64,000 nucleotides of DNA from Planctomycetaceae bacterium (GTDB lineage Bacteria; Planctomycetota; Planctomycetia; Pirellulales; Pirellulaceae), in the NCBI GenBank assembly GCA_020638975.1, contig JACKHN010000005.1:1-64000 (forward strand), written 5' to 3'. Under the pieces are notes generated by a model, which saw only the letters and a list, made by a program, of their open reading frames with translations, was not told the origin of the DNA and made no database searches. Below are positions 7,775 to 17,444 of this stretch, one piece after another (position 1 is the first letter of the stretch; each line of letters begins with the position of its first letter). The position numbers were made by a program, and so were the translations under genes.

Positions 7775-10429
7775 TTATTCTCGTTCCCAAACGGCAGGCA
7801 ACTTTTGCGACTCGTCGCCGTACGTCTGCGACACGACAAAACCGCTGGCCTGCGAGGTGTAAAAGATACGACCATTCGATACGACGGCGCCGAGACACTC
7901 GCGGGAATCAATCGCCGGGCCAGTCGAAACGAGCTCGCCGTCCGACGACAGGTCGATCATGTCCATATTCGCGCCGAGCACATACGGCTCAGACAGCGTA
8001 AAGCGGCAGCAGGCATAGTTGTGGCCGATGCTGCTGACCACTTTGCCGCTGGTGCGATCGAAGACGTTGCCTTTGCCACGCAGTGCGTTCGAGAAGATGA
8101 ATTCCTCACCAACGGTCACGACGTTCAAGGCGGAAGTCACCGCGTCCGATTTCCAGACAAGCGAACCGTCTTTCGCATCCAAGCACCACACGAATCGATC
8201 GTCGGTTCCTTCGACGGCTCGGTTGTAGCCGCCGATGTACAGCCGACCATCGCGAGCGCTGAGCGTGCATTTTGAGGTCACGTAAAAATCCGTCGTCGAC
8301 CAGACAACCTCGCCGGTCTCCGGATCCAAGCATGCAGTGAGTCCGTTGTTGTCTGCCGGCAAACCACGTCGCTGTCTTTGACTGGCTGCGTAACCGAAAA
8401 AGGTCGAGTAGAAGAGCTTGCCGTCGAGGATGCAGATACCGCAGTCATTGCCTCCGCGACCGTACTCAGAAAAATCCTTTTGCCAGACAACTTCGCCGGT
8501 ATCAAGGTCCCAAGCCCAGATCAACGGGCGATGATCCTTCGGATAGTAAGGATTGTCGTTCGAGTAGATCCAACTCATCACTTCGCGTCCGTTCGGCCTG
8601 GGCACTGGCTCGCCTTTGAACGTAAAAGCCTTCTCCGTTCCTTGGGCCGCGTACTCGCCGGAACTGGACGCATAGATCGCGATGTTGCCATGCACCACGG
8701 GCGGGAACTGGCGACTCCAGCTCGGCGAACCGGTGAATGGTGCTTCCCAGAGCAGTTCGCCGGTGGCGGCATCCAGGCATCGCATTAACGAGCGTTTGAT
8801 ACCAGCTTGCGGCACGAGTAGCTTTCCCTCGACGTACAGAGGCGACGTGAACGAGAGATACACATCGGGCCAATGCCGACGCCACAACAAGCGACCGGTA
8901 TCTTGTTCGACGGCGATGATCTGGCCTTCGGCGGTATGTGTATAGAGTCGTCCTCCACCGCAAACGGGCAAATGCTTTACGGTGCCCTCTAATCGCCTGG
9001 CCCATCGCATTCGCAGCGGAGGTTGCAGCCCTTGTTGGTTCGCATTCGTTCCCCCAAAGTCGCCGTAGTTTGTGTACCAGTCATAGCGAGCGTCGGCTAA
9101 GGGTCCGCGCAGCGGGCTGCGAATCTTGGCAACTTGCAAATCCTTTGTCGGCAACTTGGCAGTTCCACCCTCGCCAAAGATGTACAGATAGCCGTCTTCG
9201 CATCCGGCGTAGATACGTTCATCAGCAACGGCGATCGGTGCGGTGATGGGAGCCCGAAAAGCTGTCGGGAGTGTTGTCGTGGCACCATCGGAGAGTGGCA
9301 CAACGTAAAGCTTGCCATCGAGTCCGCCGTAGACGACATGGTTGCGAGTCACGACAGGAGGGCACACAGAAGCTGCGTCGCACAGCACTTCGGGCGTGTC
9401 GTTTCCCACCGTATGCCGACACAATCCCATGCCTTCTTCCGGGCGGACGCGATAGACGTCACGATCGCGCACGCTGACCGAGGCAAAGCTCAGCAAACCC
9501 GGCAGGTGAATGGCTGTCTCGGTTCCCGCGACGAAACTCGCCTGCACTTCATCTTCCGCCAGCCGCAGGATTTCCACGCGTCCGGCATTATCGCGTCGAT
9601 GCCATTGGACATACACATTGCCTGCTTCGTCTGCGCTTTGACCGAAGGTCGCGGGGAACTCCGAGCCTGCGTAAGCGGGGATCGCAGCCACGGAACGCAA
9701 CTTGGGCATCGCACCAGCATCGTCGAGAAACACCGTTCGTCCACCGGCTGGCATGACGACGGTGTTGTCGATCAAACAGATGTCGCGCGAACAAACAAAG
9801 TGATCTTTCCAGGTGACACGATCGCCGCGAGCGGCCAGCCACTCTTCGCCGCTCCAGCGATTGCCGTCAAACTCCACGACTTCTTTCACGAAGTCCCACG
9901 TCCAGGCCACGTCGCCGTTTGGCTCCACGGCATAGACCCTTGCACCAAGCGTCGCGAAGTAGACGCGATTGGCACCGACCGCCGGAGCCGAGAAGATGGG
10001 TTCTTGGCAATCGAGCTGTTTGACAACGGCTCCGGTCTCGCGATTTAGGACATAGTAATAACCCGCCGCCGTCCCCACGTGCAGATAGTCTCCGACGATG
10101 GCAGGTGCCGCGACGTTATTGCAATTCCCCGAGCCACCAGCGGTTTGGAACCGCCATTTCGTCTTAGAAGTCTCCGCATCGATGGCAAAAACGACGCCGG
10201 AGCCATCGATAACGAACACGCTGCCGTCACTGACGACCGGTGAGGCATAGATGCCGTCGCTCAGCGGGATCGCGGCGAGCAAACCGAGCGAGTTGGGGAG
10301 TATCGCTTCAGGGGCGTTACCGGAACGGAGTGCGTTGCCTTGCAATTGCGGCCAATCGGCTGCGTTTGCGACGCTAAACACGCACAGCAGGCAATAGATC
10401 GTTAGTGACGCCGTAGTTGACTTGCTCAT
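7775..10429 (-). CDS. Secreted PQQ-type beta-propeller repeat protein
   Basis: An 884-residue protein with a signal peptide (about 1-23, ending ANA-AD). The mature part is a string of beta-propeller blades with the typical pattern A-x-D-x-x-T-G-x-x-x-W (for example YVEGKLLVPQAG, LDAATGELLWEAPF, LDPETGEVVWST). They are arranged as two propellers, roughly 30-420 and 440-880. Such proteins in planctomycetes are often annotated as PQQ-binding-like, but repeat presence does not prove a bound quinone or dehydrogenase activity. No cytochrome c CxxCH motif was seen. It lies between the ceramidase-like gene (34 bases upstream) and the sialidase-like gene (3 bases downstream). Confidence 0.88.
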   Translation of the reverse strand: MSKSTTASLTIYCLLCVFSVANAADWPQLQGNALRSGNAPEAILPNSLGLLAAIPLSDGIYASPVVSDGSVFVIDGSGVVFAIDAETSKTKWRFQTAGGSGNCNNVAAPAIVGDYLHVGTAAGYYYVLNRETGAVVKQLDCQEPIFSAPAVGANRVYFATLGARVYAVEPNGDVAWTWDFVKEVVEFDGNRWSGEEWLAARGDRVTWKDHFVCSRDICLIDNTVVMPAGGRTVFLDDAGAMPKLRSVAAIPAYAGSEFPATFGQSADEAGNVYVQWHRRDNAGRVEILRLAEDEVQASFVAGTETAIHLPGLLSFASVSVRDRDVYRVRPEEGMGLCRHTVGNDTPEVLCDAASVCPPVVTRNHVVYGGLDGKLYVVPLSDGATTTLPTAFRAPITAPIAVADERIYAGCEDGYLYIFGEGGTAKLPTKDLQVAKIRSPLRGPLADARYDWYTNYGDFGGTNANQQGLQPPLRMRWARRLEGTVKHLPVCGGGRLYTHTAEGQIIAVEQDTGRLLWRRHWPDVYLSFTSPLYVEGKLLVPQAGIKRSLMRCLDAATGELLWEAPFTGSPSWSRQFPPVVHGNIAIYASSSGEYAAQGTEKAFTFKGEPVPRPNGREVMSWIYSNDNPYYPKDHRPLIWAWDLDTGEVVWQKDFSEYGRGGNDCGICILDGKLFYSTFFGYAASQRQRRGLPADNNGLTACLDPETGEVVWSTTDFYVTSKCTLSARDGRLYIGGYNRAVEGTDDRFVWCLDAKDGSLVWKSDAVTSALNVVTVGEEFIFSNALRGKGNVFDRTSGKVVSSIGHNYACCRFTLSEPYVLGANMDMIDLSSDGELVSTGPAIDSRECLGAVVSNGRIFYTSQASGFVVSQTYGDESQKLPAVWERE

Positions 10430-10463
10430 AGTATCGGGCTTCCCGTTTTATCCTGCGTAATGA

Positions 10464-11897
10464 CTACTTCAACTCACTCATCAACTCGAAAATCACTTTC
10501 GTAATCTTTTCGGATGCATCCAACTGCACACGATTCGTTCCCATCCAAGTTTCGTATCCGCCTAGCTCGTGCTGACGCGGCGTGGGCAGGTAGCCGTGCG
10601 AGTCGTTGGCCAACTCGATCGTAAAAGTGTCCGCGAATGGAGACTTCTCCTTGATCTCCAATCCAATCTCGGTAAACACTTCGAACGGAATCGCCGCCAC
10701 AGCCAGATCGCCGATCCGCATGGCTTGTAACGGGATCGAAACTTCGTCGGGACCGTCGAGTAGGTTCTGTACACGTTCGGCGTAGTTCGTTTCGTAGCGA
10801 TGATATTTCTCGGCATCCGCGGGTTTTGCCAGCACGCTGGCGAAGTACTTTTGCATTGTTTCGTCAGGCTTGCGGAACTTCAGCGTCAATTCGCGGCGAG
10901 CAGATTTCAGAGGCACCCAGTCGCGAAACTCAATCTGATCGTGAGCCGTCTTCACGCGTTGTGCCACGACCTCGGCGACTTCGGTCATCTTCTCGTATTG
11001 CTTGTAGCTCTTGCCTCCGCGATCACGGAAGTTGATGTTGTTGACGTCGCCACTCGTTCCGTTACTCATCATGCCGACAAACGGCCGATCGCTCGCAGGA
11101 GCATCGAGCAGTTCGCCGATTCGCCGTGAAAAGATTCCGAAGTAATCCGCCGAGACTTCTCCTTTATCAACGCCACCCACGTAGTGCAGCGAGTAGTTGG
11201 CCAGCAATGCGATCGGACGACCGTCGGTCGCTTGTACGCTGATGAATGAGACTTCGGGATCAACCGGACCGGCTGGCTCAATTAACGCCGCGCTGCCTCG
11301 CGGTGGATTCATGCGAACTTTGTCGATGCCTCCGAACGGGTTTTGTAACAGTTCCTTCTCACTCACGTACCAACGGCGATTGAACAATTCGGAGGGCTCG
11401 TCGATACCTCCCCAGCCGATTCGTGCAGGCTCGAGATTGGCGTACGCGCCGCGCACGGCATCCGCAATCCCGCGAGCGAGAAGCGGCGCGTAGCGATCCG
11501 TGCTGGAGCGTGTGCCAGAGTGGGTGTGAGTCGCCGCCATGAGGATATTGTCGGGAGACAGCTTTGTCTCGTCGGCGATCATTTGGCGAGCGTTATCGTA
11601 AACCTCGCGAACGATTCCCAGGTTGTCGCAAATTACAAACGCAATCTGGGTCTGGCCGTCGTCCAGCACAAGGCACTTGGCGTAGAGCTTGTCGTGAATC
11701 GCGGTCGCAGGAAACGGTGCAAAGCCACCGACGACCATCTCGCCCAAGGGAGGCGTAATGTCAGCCATCGCCGCGCCCGCACGAAACACGCGTTCCTCGG
11801 CTGTTAACTGTGTTGGAAGCAGGTTGTTGAACAGAGCGATGGTAGCGATCAGCATAATCGGGAACGACAACATCAAGCGACTGTGACGGCACTTCAT
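10464..11897 (-). CDS. Neutral/alkaline ceramidase-like N-terminal domain protein
   Basis: A 477-residue protein with an N-terminal hydrophobic signal or anchor (about 8-30). The family start RAGAAMADITPPLGE at about residue 39 is followed by AATHTHSG at about 120, which contains the zinc-ligand histidines of neutral ceramidases. The family hydrolyses amide-linked lipids. In planctomycetes, paralogues of this length contain only the catalytic N-terminal domain and their substrates are unknown. It is first in the run ceramidase-like, PQQ propeller, sialidase-like and two sulfatases. The stop at 10464 is 34 bases before the next ATG. Confidence 0.82.
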   Translation of the reverse strand: MKCRHSRLMLSFPIMLIATIALFNNLLPTQLTAEERVFRAGAAMADITPPLGEMVVGGFAPFPATAIHDKLYAKCLVLDDGQTQIAFVICDNLGIVREVYDNARQMIADETKLSPDNILMAATHTHSGTRSSTDRYAPLLARGIADAVRGAYANLEPARIGWGGIDEPSELFNRRWYVSEKELLQNPFGGIDKVRMNPPRGSAALIEPAGPVDPEVSFISVQATDGRPIALLANYSLHYVGGVDKGEVSADYFGIFSRRIGELLDAPASDRPFVGMMSNGTSGDVNNINFRDRGGKSYKQYEKMTEVAEVVAQRVKTAHDQIEFRDWVPLKSARRELTLKFRKPDETMQKYFASVLAKPADAEKYHRYETNYAERVQNLLDGPDEVSIPLQAMRIGDLAVAAIPFEVFTEIGLEIKEKSPFADTFTIELANDSHGYLPTPRQHELGGYETWMGTNRVQLDASEKITKVIFELMSELK

Positions 11898-12043
11898 CGG
11901 TGAGGACCTTTCAGCAAGTGATCGATCTTAGAGGGGTAGGGGGGGAACTAGCAGTCGGACCAATTCGCGATCGTCGCGATTTCGGCAGGACGCCTATTAG
12001 ACACCGGCCAACGCGCCGTGTCACGCAGGTTTCTTCGCTGGTC

Positions 12044-12132
12044 GTGGCACAGTTTGCTGTAAGTCGGGCACTCCTGCCCGACAAAAGACGGCCAAGAGTG
12101 GCCGTCCTACTTTCAGGAATCGCAAGCTGTAC
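12044..12132 (-). repeat. Palindromic cloverleaf element, family B, copy 1 (reverse orientation)
   Basis: One of four copies in the window. In this orientation it reads as a gapped outer stem enclosing two strong internal hairpins: GTCGGGCACTCCTGCCCGAC and GACGGCCAAGAGTGGCCGTC. It occupies the 351-base gap between two divergently transcribed genes. The rest of the gap holds no recognisable gene. Confidence 0.9.
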
Positions 12133-12237
12133 TATCTCTTCGCTGACGGCGGCAGGGGGAAAGAAAGCTCGCAAACGGTCATTCAATTCCGCCTCGCGGG
12201 AGGTTATCCTTTTTGAACGAGTGAATGACCGAATACC

Positions 12238-12242
12238 AGGAG
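12238..12242 (+). promoter_or_regulatory. Ribosome binding site deciding the start at 12249
   Basis: AGGAG lies 6 bases before the ATG at 12249. This selects it over an in-frame GTG/ATG-like start 24 bases upstream and gives a protein beginning directly before the Tat motif. Confidence 0.7.
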
Positions 12243-12248
12243 CCAAAT

Positions 12249-13589
12249 ATGACCCAACCCAATAACACACGTCGCGATTTCTTGAAACAAGCCGGAACGA
12301 TGACTGCGGCGACCGGTGCCGTGGTCTACTTTCCGTGGAATGAGAAGGCGTTCGCGAATCAAGACAAGAATGATCGACCAACCATCGGCTGCATCGGCGT
12401 GGGTAGCATGGGGACGGGCGATGCCAAGGGGCATGCCAACTTTGGCGATGTGGTCGCCGTTTGTGATGTCGATTCACGACATGCCGAGCGAGCCAAGAAC
12501 GATGAAAAGATCGGCAAGGGAAAGGCCGACGTGTATAAAGATTATCGCGAAGTACTCGACCGCAAAGACATCGATGTCGTGAGTGTTGTCACTCCCGATC
12601 ATTGGCACGTGAAGATCGCCATCGAAGCGCTGGAGGCCGGCAAACACGTCTTCTGCCAAAAGCCGTTGACGTTGACCTTGGAAGAGAATCAGCTCATTCG
12701 CAGCGCCTGCCGCAAGCATCCTGATTCCGTATTCGTCGTTGGCACACAACAGCGAAGCGATCGGAAACTGTTCCTTCGCGCTGTGAACATGGTGCAGAAA
12801 GGCTTGCTCGGCGACATCACTCACGTAACGGTCGGCATCAACGGTAGCCCGACCGGCGGGCCGTTCCCGGTCGCCGAGGTGCCGAAAGAACTGGACTGGG
12901 AAATGTGGCTGGGGCAAGCTCCCAAGGTCGACTATCGCGAGAAGCGATGCCACTATGAGTTCCGCTGGTGGTACGAGTACTCAGGCGGCAAGTTCACGGA
13001 CTGGGGAGCCCACCACGTCGATATCGCAACGTGGGCGATCGGCCAGAACGGCGATGGACAGGGACCGCTCGAGATCGATGGCACGGATGTCAAGCATCCC
13101 GTGCCTTACGAGAACGGCTATGCGACGGTGGACGATAGCTATAACACGTCGCATGACTTCTCTGTCAAGTGCAAGTTCGCGGGCGACATCGTGATGGACG
13201 TGACCAGCCGCGGCGACAACGGCATCATGTTCGAAGGCACGAAGGGCCGGATGTTCGTGAACCGCGGCAAGATCACCGGCCAGCCGATCGAAGAGAATTG
13301 GGACAAGGACCAGTTCACCGAAGACGACGTCATGGCGTTGTACAAAGGCAAGAAGCCCGAAGGTCACAAAGACAATTTCTATCGCTGTATTCGCGAAGGC
13401 GGTCTGCCGATCTCGGACGTCTTCACGCATGTGCAAGCGATGAGCACCTGTCACTTGTCGGCAATCGCAGGTCGTCTGGGCCGAGTGATCAAGTGGGACC
13501 CCAAGTCCGAGCAGATCATCGGGGACGAAGAAGCCGCCACGTTCTTTGCTCGCACGCCACGCGAAGGATACGAGATTCACCGAGTGTAA
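12249..13589 (+). CDS. Tat-exported Gfo/Idh/MocA family oxidoreductase
   Basis: About 446 residues from the ATG at 12249, chosen for its AGGAG ribosome site. An N-terminal twin-arginine motif, RRDFLKQAG, marks Tat export. The Rossmann domain starts near IGCIGVGSMGTGDA. The family lysine region reads GKHVFCQKPLT, a variant of the usual EKP. Gfo/Idh/MocA enzymes oxidise or reduce sugars and cyclitols with NAD(P). Exported versions are a planctomycete hallmark, and some may be glycosidase-like or keep a tightly bound cofactor. A good terminator follows at 13619. Confidence 0.9.
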   Translation: MTQPNNTRRDFLKQAGTMTAATGAVVYFPWNEKAFANQDKNDRPTIGCIGVGSMGTGDAKGHANFGDVVAVCDVDSRHAERAKNDEKIGKGKADVYKDYREVLDRKDIDVVSVVTPDHWHVKIAIEALEAGKHVFCQKPLTLTLEENQLIRSACRKHPDSVFVVGTQQRSDRKLFLRAVNMVQKGLLGDITHVTVGINGSPTGGPFPVAEVPKELDWEMWLGQAPKVDYREKRCHYEFRWWYEYSGGKFTDWGAHHVDIATWAIGQNGDGQGPLEIDGTDVKHPVPYENGYATVDDSYNTSHDFSVKCKFAGDIVMDVTSRGDNGIMFEGTKGRMFVNRGKITGQPIEENWDKDQFTEDDVMALYKGKKPEGHKDNFYRCIREGGLPISDVFTHVQAMSTCHLSAIAGRLGRVIKWDPKSEQIIGDEEAATFFARTPREGYEIHRV

Positions 13590-13618
13590 GTGCAGTGATT
13601 GTATCGGGAACAATTCAG

Positions 13619-13652
13619 AACGGCTCCTCATTCATTTGAGGGGCCGTTTTTT
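13619..13652 (+). terminator. Intrinsic terminator after the oxidoreductase
   Basis: A stem pairs AACGGCTCCTCA with TTGAGGGGCCGTT around a 4-5 base loop, followed directly by a run of six T. It lies 30 bases after the stop codon. Confidence 0.85.
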
Positions 13653-13681
13653 ATAGAGACGACTGACGGAGTGGGATTCTT

Positions 13682-13769
13682 CAACGCAGAGGTCGCGGAG
13701 GCGCAGAGGACCGCAGAGATTTAGAAGAGCAACTTGACTCTCTCTGCGCCACCGCGACCTCTGCGTTTC
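13682..13769. repeat. Palindromic element, family E, copy 1
   Basis: Arms built on CAACGCAGAGGTCGCGGAGG and its complement at 13749-13769 enclose a short AT-richer centre. Copies 2 and 3 are at 16126 and 17241. This copy directly precedes the phospholipase D-like gene. Confidence 0.9.
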
Positions 13770-13826
13770 AATTTCCCGCATACCGTCGATAGCATCCAGA
13801 TAGCATACGAAGGTGCCTCAACCATC

Positions 13827-14522
13827 ATGACCAATGAACCACTCGATCGCATCTTGAAGAAGACGCTTGAAGATTACAAGTTGTCGCGAAGCGAGAAGGG
13901 CGTTCTGCAACGCACCCTGCGAGAACTGGGAGTTGACGACCAACAGCGTTCGTACTTCCGGCATCGTGCCTTCGAGTTGGCGCGGGCCGAGGTGCTTGGC
14001 CCGCAGGCTCACGGCGTGCTCGATTGGTTGGAGGCGGTTGTAAAAGTGTTGGATGCTGGTGAGACAGTTGATGTCGCGTCGAAGGACGACCGCAGCGAAG
14101 CGTACTTCAGTCCAGGTGACGACTGCTTGCGGGCGATCGCCGGCCTGCTCAATCGGACGCAGAAATCGGTTGACATCTGCGTCTTTACGATCACCGACAA
14201 TCGCATCAGCGACGACATCGTAGAGACTCGCGGGCGTGGCGTCGAAGTTCGGATCATCTCTGACAATGACAAGTCCGCAGATTTCGGTTCCGACATCGAG
14301 CGGTTCGAGCGAGCGGGCATCCAAGTCGTGGTCGACAACAGCGAACACCACATGCATCACAAGTTCGCCATCTTCGATCGACGGATCACGCTGACCGGAA
14401 GCTATAACTGGACCCGCAGCGCCGCCGAGTACAACGAAGAGAACATCCTCGTCACCCACGACCGGCGAATTGCCGACCGATTTCAGCAAGAGTTTGAACG
14501 TTTATGGAAGAAGTTGCGGTAG
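13827..14522 (+). CDS. Phospholipase D-like protein with a single HKD motif
   Basis: About 231 residues from the ATG at 13827. Upstream codons lie in palindromic element E and were excluded. The N-terminal 90 residues form an alpha-helical region. A PLDc_2-type domain follows with one complete HxKx4D motif, HHKFAIFD, and the downstream GSYNWT stretch typical of the family. Single-HKD members act as homodimers and include nucleases (Nuc, BfiI-like) and mitochondrial cardiolipin hydrolase. No signal peptide is present, so it is probably cytoplasmic. Whether the substrate is a nucleic acid or a phospholipid cannot be told from sequence. Confidence 0.88.
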   Translation: MTNEPLDRILKKTLEDYKLSRSEKGVLQRTLRELGVDDQQRSYFRHRAFELARAEVLGPQAHGVLDWLEAVVKVLDAGETVDVASKDDRSEAYFSPGDDCLRAIAGLLNRTQKSVDICVFTITDNRISDDIVETRGRGVEVRIISDNDKSADFGSDIERFERAGIQVVVDNSEHHMHHKFAIFDRRITLTGSYNWTRSAAEYNEENILVTHDRRIADRFQQEFERLWKKLR

Positions 14523-14555
14523 CTTGGTGGCCGGATAGATGTATTAGGCAGGCGA

Positions 14556-15995
14556 TCATTTCGCGACATAGTCCTCGCCATTCAAGCTCTTTACAACCGA
14601 GATAAGCCACTTCTCCAGTTCTGCCCGCATGGAGGCAACGAGCTCCGACTCGGTGACTAGCACATCCTTCGTTTCTTTCGGATCGGCAGCGAGGTTGTAT
14701 AGCTCCCAAGTTACTTTCTCATTCTTGCCTTCGATGCGATGCAGTTTCCAGTCGCCATTGCTCCAAGCTGCATGGCCAGGAAACTCGCTTGTCGAGTACG
14801 CGGGGTTTGGCAGTTCGGCTGCGACTTGGCTCGACTGGTCAGCAGCCAAATCACCGCCCGCTTGCTGGGCCTTCAACAAATCTGCCATCCAACTTGCCGA
14901 AGGAGTGCTGATCCCCTTGGCAGCGTAGTCCCAAAAGCCCATCGTTCGCGATGCGTCATTCGACTTGCCGTCGATGAGCGAAACAAGGCTGATCCCGTCC
15001 AAAGGAGCTTGGTTCTCAACCGTCACACCAGCGATCTCTAAGAGTGTCGGATAAATGTCACAAGTGTTGCATCGCATCTGCGTTGTCCGAGGCTTTTTGA
15101 TGTGGCTAGGCCATTCAAGGATCGCCGGGACGAGCAACCCGCCTTCGTACACTTGCCCCTTGTTCCCGCGGAAACCGCCGGTTGAGCCAACTTTTGGCAA
15201 GCCGCCATTATCGCTGCAATACCAGAGGATCGTGTTTTCACGGATGCCAAGATCGGTCAACGAATCACGCAATTTTCCGAACGCTCGATCCATACCGGTG
15301 ACTTCGCCATAGAAATTCTGCAAGGCTTTCGAATGGTCTTCGTACAACTTGCGATCATCCTCGGCGGCGACGTGGGGGCTGTGCGGCGAACCGAACCAGA
15401 CGACGGCTAGGAAAGGATCGTCAGCCTTCGTCTTCTCGGTCATCCACTCCAGCGCCGCATCGACCGCGATCATCGAGCTTTCGCCCTTGGTCTGCACGGC
15501 TTTCCCCTTGCGGCTCATGATGGCATTGTTGTCGTAGAAGTTCGGCGCGCTGAACCACTCGTCGAATCCGTTGTGTCCGGGATGAGCCGGGCTGTCGTTG
15601 CGAACCGATCCCAGGTGCCACTTCCCAAAATGGGCTGTTGTATAGCCGACTGTCTTAAGGGCTTCGGCGATCGTGGTCTCTTGGGGACGCATGGGATAAC
15701 CCCACTTGAAAACTCCCATCCGATTCGGATGCCGTCCGGTCATGACGCTGGCTCGCGTCGGCGAGCAAACGGGAGCCGCGGCATAGAAGCGATCGAATCG
15801 CAATCCGGTCGCTGCAGCCGCATCGAAGTTGGGCGTCTTGATCACGGGATGTCCGTTGTATGCCATGTCACCCCAGCCTTGATCGTCCGCCATGACGAGG
15901 ATGATGTTGGGGCGTTCAGTGGCGGACAGGTTGTCACTGCTGCATTGGCCAGTCAAAACGACGGCAAATAGAGCGAGGCTAAGGCGTTTCCACAT
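14556..15995 (-). CDS. Secreted type I sulfatase
   Basis: The start was set at the ATG at 15995 (479 residues), giving a hydrophobic signal (KRLSLALFAVVLTG) followed by QCSSDN. The cysteine could suggest a lipoprotein, but Gln at -1 is not a normal lipobox residue. Sulfatase signatures are MADDQGWGDM (35-44), the fGly motif CSPTRASVMTG starting at Cys77, and CSDNGG further on. It is an isolated minus-strand gene between plus-strand genes, so it is transcribed alone. It probably hydrolyses sulfated glycans outside the cytoplasm, with unknown substrate. Confidence 0.93.
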   Translation of the reverse strand: MWKRLSLALFAVVLTGQCSSDNLSATERPNIILVMADDQGWGDMAYNGHPVIKTPNFDAAAATGLRFDRFYAAAPVCSPTRASVMTGRHPNRMGVFKWGYPMRPQETTIAEALKTVGYTTAHFGKWHLGSVRNDSPAHPGHNGFDEWFSAPNFYDNNAIMSRKGKAVQTKGESSMIAVDAALEWMTEKTKADDPFLAVVWFGSPHSPHVAAEDDRKLYEDHSKALQNFYGEVTGMDRAFGKLRDSLTDLGIRENTILWYCSDNGGLPKVGSTGGFRGNKGQVYEGGLLVPAILEWPSHIKKPRTTQMRCNTCDIYPTLLEIAGVTVENQAPLDGISLVSLIDGKSNDASRTMGFWDYAAKGISTPSASWMADLLKAQQAGGDLAADQSSQVAAELPNPAYSTSEFPGHAAWSNGDWKLHRIEGKNEKVTWELYNLAADPKETKDVLVTESELVASMRAELEKWLISVVKSLNGEDYVAK

Positions 15996-16125
15996 GATGG
16001 CGACTCCGGGCGGGCAGGGTGTCTGACTGGGTTGGCTATGATTGTAACCACAAACGACTCGTAATTTCGAGAAGACGGTCGCTGGATCGTCGATGCGGTG
16101 AGTCAAAGTCCTCGCCTCTCCCTTT

Positions 16126-16227
16126 TTAAACGCGGAGTTCGCAGAGACGCAGAGGTACGCAGAGCGAATGAAGTCTAGGGGATAAATCTCTGCGAATCTT
16201 TGCGTCTCTGCGCCCTTTGCGTTTAAA
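16126..16227. repeat. Palindromic element, family E, copy 2
   Basis: Arms TTTAAACGCGGAGTTCGCAG (from 16126) and the complement ending GCGTTTAAA (16219-16227) surround an imperfect CGCAGAG-rich stem. It lies in the divergent gap between the sulfatase and the amidohydrolase, the most diverged of the three copies. Confidence 0.85.
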
Positions 16228-16308
16228 TAACGGGAGTTTGACGACAGCAGCGATCTCCCGAATGCAACGTCAACTATTTCAATCCTCGTACGTCAGTGAC
16301 ACACAATC

Positions 16309-17226
16309 ATGCCTCACCTTACTCGACGAGAGTTCGCTGCAGCAGCCACGCTCACGACATTGACGATTTGCGAATCAGCCCAAGCGGATCGTGACCGTTC
16401 TCACACGCCTCGTGTCGACACACATCTTCATTGTTTCGCGGGCTCAAAGGATGTGAGGTTTCCTTATCATCCCCAGGGGCCGTATGCTCCTGAAGAGGCC
16501 GCGACGCCGGAGCAGCTTCTAATGTGTATGGATGAGGCGGGCGTCGACTTCGCGGTTGTGGTGCATCCAGAGCCGTACCAAGACGATCACCGCTACCTCG
16601 AACATTGCCTGGCAGTCGGTGGTAAGCGGCTGAAAGGGACCGCGTTGTTTTTCTCGGATCGCAGGGGATCGCTTGAAAAGCTACCGACGTTGACTAAACG
16701 TGCGGACTTGGTTGCGGTTCGCGTGCATGCTTATGCTCCAGATCGCCTGCCCCCCTTTGGAAAACCGGAACTACGCCGCTTGTGGCAGATGGCGACGGAT
16801 CTTGGACTGGCCGTGCAGCTTCACTTCGAGCCTCGCTACGCGCCAGGCTTCGAGCCACTGATTCGCGAATTCCGCGAGACGCGTGTGATCATCGATCATC
16901 TTGGGAGACCGTTTCAAGGCACGCCCGATGAACATGCGGTGGTGGTGAACTGGTCGCGATATCCGAACACGATCATGAAAATGGCCTCGATTCCCTCGAA
17001 CACGAGCTATCCGCATCGTGACATCGCGCCGGTGATCAAACAACTGACAGAATGCTATGGTGCGGACCGCATGATTTACGGCGGCGGGTTCGGTGCGGAT
17101 GCCACGGGTGAATCTTACCGTGCCGCCTTTGATAGGGCGGAATCGTTGCTTGGTCATCTCGGCGAAGCGGATCGAGCGAAGATCCTGGGGGGGACTGCGG
17201 TGAGGCTGTTTGGGTTTTCCGGTTAA
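16309..17226 (+). CDS. Amidohydrolase 2 family (TIM-barrel) metal-dependent hydrolase
   Basis: A 305-residue protein. The N-terminus TRREFAAAATLTTLTICESAQA resembles a Tat or Sec signal, so export is likely. The mature part starts with the metal-binding DTHLH motif (residues 36-40) and contains QLHFEP and IIDHLGRP, the later metal and catalytic positions of the amidohydrolase-related family (PF04909 type). Members hydrolyse lactones or decarboxylate small acids, and the substrate here is unknown. It stands between two family E repeats and is apparently monocistronic. Confidence 0.85.
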   Translation: MPHLTRREFAAAATLTTLTICESAQADRDRSHTPRVDTHLHCFAGSKDVRFPYHPQGPYAPEEAATPEQLLMCMDEAGVDFAVVVHPEPYQDDHRYLEHCLAVGGKRLKGTALFFSDRRGSLEKLPTLTKRADLVAVRVHAYAPDRLPPFGKPELRRLWQMATDLGLAVQLHFEPRYAPGFEPLIREFRETRVIIDHLGRPFQGTPDEHAVVVNWSRYPNTIMKMASIPSNTSYPHRDIAPVIKQLTECYGADRMIYGGGFGADATGESYRAAFDRAESLLGHLGEADRAKILGGTAVRLFGFSG

Positions 17227-17240
17227 CGGGATGCCGTTTT

Positions 17241-17327
17241 TCAACGCAGAGTTCGCGGAGGCGCAGAGGGCCGCAGAGCAGTACTCGTCCCTATCACGCT
17301 CTGCGCCTCCACGAACTCTGCGTTTCA
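17241..17327. repeat. Palindromic element, family E, copy 3
   Basis: Arms TCAACGCAGAGTTCGCGGAG (17241-17260) and the complement ending 17327, with a second inner stem GCGCAGAG/CTCTGCGC. It is very close in sequence to copy 1 and begins 14 bases after the amidohydrolase stop codon. Confidence 0.9.
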
Positions 17328-17444
17328 AACCGCATCCGTGCGTGGCAGGAACCAACGCCCGGCCCCGGTTGTCCAGTTTCAGGGGCTTGGGTACGTTAAT
17401 CGGTTCCTTCCTACAAGCAACTCCCCAGCAGGTGAGACATAGCC

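Noticed and set aside
9134..10048. 304-codon plus-strand ORF inside the PQQ-propeller gene
   Set aside because: Antisense shadow; the propeller blades are clear on the minus strand.
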